A DNA stretch of 6,054 nucleotides from NCBI GenBank assembly GCA_020445045.1, contig JAGRHI010000011.1:1-6054 (forward strand). Direction: 5' to 3'. This stretch comes from Candidatus Competibacteraceae bacterium. GTDB lineage: Bacteria > Pseudomonadota > Gammaproteobacteria > Competibacterales > Competibacteraceae. Every line of letters starts with the position of its first letter. Position 1 is the stretch's first letter. This document shows positions 1-5,005 of this stretch, piece by piece. A program made the position numbers and the translations under genes. The notes below the pieces were generated by a model that was not told the origin of the DNA, made no database searches, and saw nothing but the letters and a program-made list of their open reading frames with translations.

Positions 1-713
1 TTTTCCTGGACCAGCGCCATCACCGCCATGCCCACGATGGTCTTGCCGGCGCCGCAGGGCAGCACGATGACTCCGCTGCCACCCTGTGTTCGCCCGTCCT
101 GATGAAAGGCCGCCGCCGCCGCCCGCTGGTAATCGCGAACCAGGAACGGCTCATCGCCGCCGCTCCGCTCGCGTAGCCGCAGCGGCAATTCCTGCCCCTC
201 GTTGTAACCGGCCAGATCGTCGGCCGGATAGCCGATGGCGACCAGCGCTTGCTTGAGCAGGCCGCGCACCCCCAGGCGAACGCGGAACACCCGCTCCGCC
301 AGCCGCTCGGCCAGCAGCGGCGCCACCTTGCGGTCACGGGCCAGCAATTCCGCCAGCGGCGCGTCGGCGACCCGCAACACCAGTCCCAGTCCCGCCTCAT
401 CGCGTTCGATCACCGCCAGCCCGTAGCGCCGACCCAGCGCCTCGATCTCCTGGGCCACGCCCTCGGGCACCGCATATTTGGCGTACTCGCGCAAGGTGGC
501 GATCATCGCCCCGGTGTCCAAACCCGTGGCCCGGGCGTTCCAGATACTCAGCGGGGTCATGCGGTAGGTATGGACGTGCTCTGGACTCTTGATCAGCTCG
601 GCAAAGGGCGCGATGGCGTCGCGGGCCGCCTCGGCGCGGGGCGAATGCACTTCCAACAGCACGGTCTGATCGCTCTGCACGATCAGCGGATTCTCGGGGA
701 AGTAATCGCTCAT
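1..713 (-). CDS. XPB/ERCC3-family DNA repair helicase (3' part missing, cut by window edge)
   Basis: This is the N-terminal 237 residues of an XPB-type superfamily 2 helicase, an ATP-driven 3'-5' DNA translocase of the ERCC3/Ssl2 family. Residues about 8-95 look like the XPB/Ssl2 N-terminal-like domain (NPLIVQSDQTVLLEV, later TYRMTPLSIWNARATG). A damage-recognition-like segment follows, then the helicase core begins with RDYQ (193-196) and a typical XPB motif I, GVIVLPCGAGKT, with Walker A lysine K224. The DE-H box and second RecA lobe would lie left of position 1. The start ATG (713-711) overlaps the upstream gene's TGA as ATGA. No Shine-Dalgarno precedes it (upstream bases read cagtctgcccaa), so translation is probably coupled to the upstream gene. 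Family assignment is seen directly. A role in nucleotide excision or transcription-linked repair is inferred from the family, and the bacterial role is poorly settled. Confidence 0.93.
   Translation of the reverse strand, partial: MSDYFPENPLIVQSDQTVLLEVHSPRAEAARDAIAPFAELIKSPEHVHTYRMTPLSIWNARATGLDTGAMIATLREYAKYAVPEGVAQEIEALGRRYGLAVIERDEAGLGLVLRVADAPLAELLARDRKVAPLLAERLAERVFRVRLGVRGLLKQALVAIGYPADDLAGYNEGQELPLRLRERSGGDEPFLVRDYQRAAAAAFHQDGRTQGGSGVIVLPCGAGKTIVGMAVMALVQE
710..713 (-). other. ATGA start/stop overlap between helicase-associated gene and XPB helicase
   Basis: The upstream stop TGA (712-710) and the downstream start ATG (713-711) share bases, giving ATGA on the minus strand. With no recognisable ribosome binding site before the helicase ATG, this arrangement points to translational coupling and balanced production of two proteins that act together. 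Confidence 0.9.
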
Positions 714-2551
714 TTGGGCAGACTGTAGCCGAGCTTGCGCAGCGCGCCGCGAAAACGGGCCTCGGATTCGGTGGCGACCGCGAGATGCCGCTCGCCGGCC
801 AATAGACAAAATGGCTTGGTGCGGCTGTCGTTGGCGATCAGCGTCGCCAGCACCGCGTCGGCGCACTCGACCAACCGCGCGGTTCCGGTGGTTTTCAGAC
901 TCCGGGCGCGGCGGGTCATGTCCTCCAGAAAGCGCTCCACCGTCTCCGGCAAGGGCTGACCACTGAGCGAGACCAGCAACTCCGCCAGCATCGTAATGTC
1001 ATGCCCCTCCTCCAAGGCTTCCAATAGACGAGTCTGATCCAGCTTCCACACGGCGTCCGAGGTCTTGGTCGCATAACTGTCCAGCAGCATGGTGTCAGCC
1101 GGTTCCAGCGACGTGCCGATGGCGACGATCTCCAGATTTGGCAGCACCCGCAACACTGGCGTGGAGGAGACTTCCGGCGCGACCGGTTGGTAGCGATCCG
1201 CCAATCCCAGGCAATAGGCGCCGAGCGGATTGATGCGGAAATACAGCAGCCCGTCGTAGCGGCTGAGGAAGGGCAGATCGTCGGTGCCCCAGTTGTCGCC
1301 ATAGTCGGGACGCGCGTCGTGCGGTGGGATATAAGCCACGTCCAGCAGCCCCAGGGTCGCGGCGTATTCGAACAGCAGACACAGCGCATAGCGGGCCTGC
1401 AAAATCTTCCAGTCGTGAAACCCCTCGTAACCGAGGCTGCCGTAACCGGATTCGGTGATGTAGAGATTCCAGGGATCGCGGGTCACCTCGAAATCCGCCC
1501 CGGTGGCCCGCATCTGGCGGAACAGGTCGTTCACCGCGATCCATCGCCCGGCCGGGCAGTGTCGCAGCGCCTGGTGGATGGCGGCGCGGCGGCCGGCGAC
1601 GGCGGTCAGCCCGCGCTTACCCTTGCCGGTCTGGCCCTTGATGCAGTCGATGCGCCGCAACTCGTCGATCAGGGTGGTTTTCTGCCAGCGCCGCCATATC
1701 TGCGCGATGGCCTTCTCCACCGGTTCGCCGAGCGCCTTTTGTCCGGCCTTGCTGAGTTGCAGCGTCTTGCCACTCAGCGAAGCCAATCCGCCGGCCTGCA
1801 CCAGCAACGGCCAGGCAAACGACTTGATCGGGCCGATCTTGTCGTATTCGCCATACTCGCTGTCGTCGTAGAAATCGCCGCCGAGCAATAGCCCGCCCAG
1901 GGTTCGGAGCGCGGCGGCGCCGGGCTGGTGGGTCTTGTCGCTGACCGCCAACTTGCCGGCGTCGATCAGGCGCAGCACCGCCTTGAGATCGTGAATGGCC
2001 CCCCGCTCGGTCAGACGGCGGACGATCGGGACTCTATTCTGATAAACCTTCTGCTTACGGGCCTCCCGGTCCCATTCCTTGTAAGTCAGCGCCCACTCGT
2101 CGGGGATCTCCTCCCGAGGCGACAGCCGCGCCGGTTCGGGTTTCGGCACGAAGGACCTGCAGCGCCGACGCAAGTCATCCGGCATGATGCCGCCGTGGAA
2201 AAATACGCCTAACAACGAGGGATTGCTGTTATAGAATCGGCTCTCGCCCCAGTTCGGCGACTGGCCGTACTTAGCCTCGAAGCGCCCGGCATCGAAACGC
2301 GCATCCGGCCCGTGAACGACTTCGGCCACCGCCGCCCGCTGCATGGGATCGAGCTGGCTCCAAAGCGCCTGAAGCCGCTCGCCCTCGGTGCGTCGGCGAA
2401 TGTATTCGATCAAATCCGCCTTGCGGGTGGGCAAGTTCCCGCCATCCCCCACCAGCGCGGCGAGTTTCTTTAGAATATCGACCGTCCAACTCTGTAGGGC
2501 ATCGGCCAGCGTGGGGATGGATGGGGGTTCGTTTTGAATGTAGTAGGCCAT
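710..2551 (-). CDS. Helicase-associated protein with XPB/Ssl2 N-terminal-like C-terminal domain
   Basis: This 613-residue protein, partner of the downstream XPB helicase, is probably cytoplasmic and DNA-associated. Residues about 25-52 (LKKLAALVGD ... TRKADLIEYIRR) resemble a SAP-type DNA-binding motif. Residues 172-275 look like one or two winged-helix units (RLTERGAIHDLKAVLRLID; LASLSGKTLQLSKAGQKAL). Residues about 464-550 (PVLRVLPNLEIVAIG, VWKLDQTRLLEALEEG, LPETVERFLEDM) fit the XPB/Ssl2-like N-terminal domain also found in the next gene. The last 60 residues are a compact tail ending in LGYSLPK. No helicase motifs or nuclease signature are visible. The ATG at 2551-2549 was chosen because it begins MAYYIQNEPP just ahead of the folded region. 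An in-frame GTG at 2584 would add 11 residues. Neither start has a clear Shine-Dalgarno. As I recall, Mycobacterium tuberculosis Rv0862c/Rv0861c is a similar pair. Molecular function is unknown, and action with the helicase is inferred. Confidence 0.85.
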   Translation of the reverse strand: MAYYIQNEPPSIPTLADALQSWTVDILKKLAALVGDGGNLPTRKADLIEYIRRRTEGERLQALWSQLDPMQRAAVAEVVHGPDARFDAGRFEAKYGQSPNWGESRFYNSNPSLLGVFFHGGIMPDDLRRRCRSFVPKPEPARLSPREEIPDEWALTYKEWDREARKQKVYQNRVPIVRRLTERGAIHDLKAVLRLIDAGKLAVSDKTHQPGAAALRTLGGLLLGGDFYDDSEYGEYDKIGPIKSFAWPLLVQAGGLASLSGKTLQLSKAGQKALGEPVEKAIAQIWRRWQKTTLIDELRRIDCIKGQTGKGKRGLTAVAGRRAAIHQALRHCPAGRWIAVNDLFRQMRATGADFEVTRDPWNLYITESGYGSLGYEGFHDWKILQARYALCLLFEYAATLGLLDVAYIPPHDARPDYGDNWGTDDLPFLSRYDGLLYFRINPLGAYCLGLADRYQPVAPEVSSTPVLRVLPNLEIVAIGTSLEPADTMLLDSYATKTSDAVWKLDQTRLLEALEEGHDITMLAELLVSLSGQPLPETVERFLEDMTRRARSLKTTGTARLVECADAVLATLIANDSRTKPFCLLAGERHLAVATESEARFRGALRKLGYSLPK

Positions 2552-2645
2552 GATCGAGACTCGCAAAGCAGGAACCAGGCACACCCGAACGCGGGACCGG
2601 CAGCCGCGCGATACTCCAAGCGAACCGATTCAATTCATGGAAATT

Positions 2646-2675
2646 TTGTCAGCATTCAAGCAGTGTGGTTACAGT
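2646..2675 (+). promoter_or_regulatory. Candidate sigma-70 promoter for the decarboxylase operon
   Basis: TTGTCA (2646-2651, five of six bases of the consensus -35) is followed after 18 bases by TACAGT (2670-2675, four of six including the key A2 and T6). Transcription would start near 2682 and give a leader of about 65 bases. A closer -10 match, TACAAT, lies at 2681-2686 but has no good -35 at 16-18 bases. The two are alternatives, and either would drive oadG onward. Confidence 0.35.
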
Positions 2676-2691
2676 TCTCGTACAATCCCCC

Positions 2692-2706
2692 CCGGACCGC
2701 GTCCGG
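2692..2706. repeat. Perfect 6-3-6 inverted repeat CCGGAC-CGC-GTCCGG
   Basis: The two six-base arms are exact reverse complements around a three-base centre, just downstream of the candidate promoter and 43 bases before the oadG start. It could be a dyad operator for a repressor or a small 5' leader hairpin. It is not followed by a T run and is therefore not an intrinsic terminator. In GC-rich DNA a repeat this short can arise by chance. Confidence 0.5.
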
Positions 2707-2735
2707 ATCGACCGCCAATCCAGCATAAGCCATGT

Positions 2736-2740
2736 TAAGG
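2736..2740 (+). promoter_or_regulatory. Ribosome binding site deciding the oadG start
   Basis: The purine-rich TAAGG sits eight bases before the ATG at 2749. It is the clearest Shine-Dalgarno in the window. It favours this ATG over the in-frame GTG at 2665, which would lie within the candidate promoter and add 28 polar residues ahead of the membrane helix. Confidence 0.7.
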
Positions 2741-2748
2741 ACCACTGT

Positions 2749-3042
2749 ATGGAAGAACCCAATCTTTTCCTGATTTGCCTGAACGCCTTCGTGGCGGTCA
2801 TCGGCCTGCTTGCGGCACTGGCCGGCGCCCTGCGGGGACTGATCGAACTGTTCCCGGAACGGCCCGGCGCCACCGCGCCACCGCCACGGCTCGACATACG
2901 ACCGACCGGCGCCACCGCGTCACCGCCGCAAGCCGGCGCCTGGCAACCGTGGACCGACACGGCCATCGCCGTCGCCATCACCACCGCCGTGAACGCCGCG
3001 GCGCCCGGTGCGCGCGTCACCCACATCGAAGAAATCCGTTAA
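2749..3042 (+). CDS. oadG: Na+-translocating decarboxylase gamma subunit (OadG-like)
   Basis: This 97-residue single-span membrane protein is the small subunit that anchors alpha to beta in sodium-pumping decarboxylases. A hydrophobic helix spans about residues 6-28 (LFLICLNAFVAVIGLLAALAG), followed by a basic/acidic junction and a Pro/Ala/Thr-rich cytoplasmic linker (36-64). A C-terminal amphipathic segment (DTAIAVAITTAVNAA, then VTHIEEIR) resembles the end of OadG proteins. Size, topology and position directly ahead of alpha and beta are the evidence, because the family diverges strongly in sequence. The classical gamma subunit binds Zn2+ and the biotin-side domain of alpha through its C terminus. 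Here H92 is the only histidine, so metal binding is not shown. The linker contains a tandem DNA duplication described separately. It ends 15 bases before oadA. Confidence 0.8.
   Translation: MEEPNLFLICLNAFVAVIGLLAALAGALRGLIELFPERPGATAPPPRLDIRPTGATASPPQAGAWQPWTDTAIAVAITTAVNAAAPGARVTHIEEIR
2864..2927 (+). repeat. Tandem imperfect direct repeat inside oadG linker (two 22-base copies)
   Basis: Copies at 2864-2885 and 2906-2927 match at 21 of 22 bases (only 2878 C versus 2920 T differs). The period is 42 bases, exactly 14 codons, so the frame is kept. They encode the similar stretches GATAPPP and GATASPP of the Pro/Ala/Thr linker. This looks like a recent in-frame duplication that lengthened a flexible linker. 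Confidence 0.8.
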
Positions 3043-3047
3043 ACACC

Positions 3048-3052
3048 GAGAG
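3048..3052 (+). promoter_or_regulatory. Ribosome binding site for oadA
   Basis: GAGAG lies five bases before the ATG at 3058, within the 15-base gap after oadG. It supports this start over the internal ATG at codon 13 (3094), which would leave only five residues before the active-site RDGLQS. Confidence 0.5.
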
Positions 3053-3057
3053 CCATC

Positions 3058-5004
3058 ATGATCTTTGCACCCACTCCAAAAAAAATCCATGTCATGCTGA
3101 CCGCCTTCCGCGACGGATTGCAAAGCGTGTTCGGCGGCAAGGTACGCGTCAAGGATGTGCTGCCCGCCATGCAAGCCGCCTCCGCCATGGGCGTGCGCCA
3201 TTTCGAGTTTGGCGGCGGCGCCCGCTATCAGGCGCCCTACTTCTATGCCGGCGAGGATCCCTTCACCTGCATGGACCAGATGCGCGAGGCGGTCGGCCCG
3301 GACGCCGACCTGCAAATCCTCACCCGCTCGGTATCCGGCGTTACCCTGACCACCCAGCGGCTCAAGGCACTGGAGATGCAGGCGCGGTTGATGAAGAAAC
3401 ACGGCACCACCATCGACCGTAACTTCGATTTCATGAACGACGTGGACAATCTGATCAAGACCGGCAAACCCATCGTGGATGCCGGGATGCACCATCAGGT
3501 CTGCGTGGCGATGATGGGCCTACCGTACCAGTCCGATCAGGTCCATACCCCGGAATTTTATGTCGGGGTCATCCAACGACTACTGGAAGCGGGGCTCCAT
3601 TTCGACTCGGTGTGCATGAAGGACGCCTCCGGCACCACCGACCCGCACACCTGCTACGAAACCGCCAAGGGCCTGAAGAAAATCCTGCCGCCCGAAGTAC
3701 CGCTGTCCATGCACACCCACGACACCGCGTCGATGGCCGTGGCCTGCTACATGGCCGGCATCGCCGGCGGCGTGGACCGCATCGACCTATCGGTGCGGCC
3801 CCTGGCTTCCGGCACCTCGCAACCGGACGTCCGTTCGATGTGGCACGCGCTCAAGGGCACCGGCTATACGCTCGACATCGACGCCGGCAAGATGAACGAA
3901 CTGGAAAAGCTGCTCGACGAGGGGCTCAAGGACTATTCGTTCAATCCGGTCACCACTTCCGCCGATGCGCGAGTCGTCAATTTTCCGATGCCGGGCGGCG
4001 CCATCGGTCCCAATGTCCACATGATGGCGGAAGTCGGCATTCTCGATCGCTATGGCGACGTGCTGGCCGAATTCCCCGAGGTGGTGCGGGCCGGCGGCGC
4101 CTGGACCAGCGTGACGCCCGGCAGTCAGCAATACTGGCTGCAAGCCTTCAATAACGTGCTGCACGGCCGCTGGCAAAAAATCGACGCCGGCTACGGGCGC
4201 TCGGTGCTCGGCTACTTCGGCCGCACGCCGGAACCGCCGGACCCCACAGTGATCAAGGTCGCCGCCGAGCAACTCAAGCTGGAGCCGTTCACCGGCGATC
4301 CGCTGCAAGAAGCCCCGGACAGCATCGCCACCGCCGAGGAGGCGCTACGCGAACGCAAGTTGCCGCTGACCGAAGAAAACGTCTTTCTGGTTGCCTCCGC
4401 CGTCGTGCCGGGCAAGAACATGGAATTGAACGAAGGCATCCGGTTATTGACTGGTAAAGCCAAGATCAACCTGCCACTGAAAACCAAGGAACAGCCAGCC
4501 GCCGCCACCGTTCCGACACCGGCCCCGGCAACCCCCACGCCGACCGCCGTCGCCCCCGCTCAAGCGACCCCCAGCCCCGCTCAGGCGGCTCCCACCCCTG
4601 TTTTCACCGCGCCGGTCACCACCCAATGCACGGTGGTCGAAGGCGCCGTGACCCGGATCTTCCGCATCACCATCGAACCCCCGGCGGGAGCGAGCCCGGC
4701 GGTCACGACTCCCACCGCCACCATCGCCCCCGCCCCCGCCCCCGCCGTCGCGGCATCCCCGCCGCCAGTCGCCGCCGACCAGCGCACGCCGGTGTTCTCG
4801 CCGTTCGAAGGCAAGGTCGAACTGGTGGACATCAACGTGAAAGTGGGCGACACGGTGCGTAAGGGACAGGTGGTGGCCGCCGTCGAGGCCATGAAAGCCA
4901 AGCACGACGTGCGCGCGCCCTGTGACGGCACGGTGATGGAAATCAACGCTGAACTCGGCAGCGAGGTCTTCGCCGGCAAGCCCATCCTGACCCTTGGCGG
5001 CTGA
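3058..5004 (+). CDS. oadA: Biotin-dependent decarboxylase alpha subunit, divergent OadA-like carboxyltransferase with biotinyl domain
   Basis: This 648-residue cytoplasmic subunit should transfer CO2 from a 2-oxo acid, oxaloacetate in the classical case, to biotin. Domains: a TIM-barrel carboxyltransferase (about 8-270), the conserved OadA/pyruvate carboxylase region (about 290-475), a Pro/Ala linker (477-515), a strand pair (522-541), a second Pro/Ala linker (542-577) and the biotinyl domain (578-648). Expected active-site residues are present: R18, D19 and Q22 in RDGLQS, R90, K188 in MKDASG (the metal-bound lysine of the family), H219 and H221 in MHTHDT. C149 may match the OadA active-site cysteine. 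Two things are odd. The catalytic-threonine motif reads SGTSQP (T253), as in pyruvate carboxylase, not the TYGHP-type form I recall for OadA. The biotin site reads EAMKA (K613), not EAMKM. No biotin carboxylase gene is adjacent. Family is clear; substrate is not. Confidence 0.87.
   Translation: MIFAPTPKKIHVMLTAFRDGLQSVFGGKVRVKDVLPAMQAASAMGVRHFEFGGGARYQAPYFYAGEDPFTCMDQMREAVGPDADLQILTRSVSGVTLTTQRLKALEMQARLMKKHGTTIDRNFDFMNDVDNLIKTGKPIVDAGMHHQVCVAMMGLPYQSDQVHTPEFYVGVIQRLLEAGLHFDSVCMKDASGTTDPHTCYETAKGLKKILPPEVPLSMHTHDTASMAVACYMAGIAGGVDRIDLSVRPLASGTSQPDVRSMWHALKGTGYTLDIDAGKMNELEKLLDEGLKDYSFNPVTTSADARVVNFPMPGGAIGPNVHMMAEVGILDRYGDVLAEFPEVVRAGGAWTSVTPGSQQYWLQAFNNVLHGRWQKIDAGYGRSVLGYFGRTPEPPDPTVIKVAAEQLKLEPFTGDPLQEAPDSIATAEEALRERKLPLTEENVFLVASAVVPGKNMELNEGIRLLTGKAKINLPLKTKEQPAAATVPTPAPATPTPTAVAPAQATPSPAQAAPTPVFTAPVTTQCTVVEGAVTRIFRITIEPPAGASPAVTTPTATIAPAPAPAVAASPPPVAADQRTPVFSPFEGKVELVDINVKVGDTVRKGQVVAAVEAMKAKHDVRAPCDGTVMEINAELGSEVFAGKPILTLGG
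4486..4788 (+). repeat. Low-complexity Pro/Ala linker coding region in oadA
   Basis: The region codes for two Pro/Ala/Thr-rich flexible linkers on either side of a short strand pair. At DNA level it includes three exact GCCCCC hexamers in a row (4726-4743) encoding Ala-Pro. Such units could expand or shrink in frame by slippage. The linkers let the biotinyl domain swing between the alpha active site and the membrane subunit. Confidence 0.7.
4789..5001 (+). other. Biotinyl (biotin carboxyl carrier) domain of OadA, with biotin attachment lysine K613
   Basis: Residues 578-648 form the usual biotinyl beta-barrel: PVFSPFEGKVELVDINVKVG, DTVRKGQVVAAVEAMKAK, then PCDGTVMEINAELGSEVFAGKPILTL. K613 in the AMK motif is the expected target of biotin protein ligase. 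The residue after the lysine is Ala where nearly all family members have Met. Confidence 0.88.
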
Positions 5005-5005
5005 C

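Larger units (their letters stand above)
2552..2748. promoter_or_regulatory. Divergent intergenic control region
   Basis: This 197-bp gap between the leftward helicase pair and the rightward decarboxylase operon is the only substantial non-coding space here. It is locally A+T richer around 2625-2690 than its surroundings. It holds the candidate rightward promoter, an inverted repeat and the oadG ribosome binding site. No convincing leftward promoter was found: on the minus strand CTGACA and TTGAAT boxes occur around 2625-2660 but without a good partner at normal spacing. No tRNA, known riboswitch or small ORF with support was seen. Confidence 0.75.

Noticed and set aside
249..728. 159-codon plus-strand frame opposite the XPB helicase
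   Set aside because: It is antisense to a frame with clear XPB motif I and N-terminal domain; no ribosome binding site or homology is recognisable.
1187..1891. Long open frame on the plus strand (234 codons) opposite the helicase-associated gene
   Set aside because: It lies wholly antisense to a well-supported coding frame, has no recognisable domain and has a composition typical of mirror frames in GC-rich DNA.
1..2551. Helicase pair as a phage-defence system
   Set aside because: No nuclease, methylase, toxin or mobile element is visible nearby, and the neighbour is a housekeeping-type energy operon. A repair role is the simpler reading.
2692..2706. Inverted repeat as an intrinsic terminator
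   Set aside because: The stem is only six pairs, no T run follows on either strand, and it lies just ahead of a gene start rather than after a stop.
2665..2748. N-terminal extension of oadG from a GTG at 2665
   Set aside because: The start lies within the candidate promoter, adds polar sequence unlike the family, and the strong TAAGG site supports the ATG at 2749.
2920..3495. 191-codon minus-strand frame spanning oadG and oadA
   Set aside because: It crosses two real genes and their ribosome binding site, and its Gly/His/Asp-rich translation has no domain. It is a shadow.
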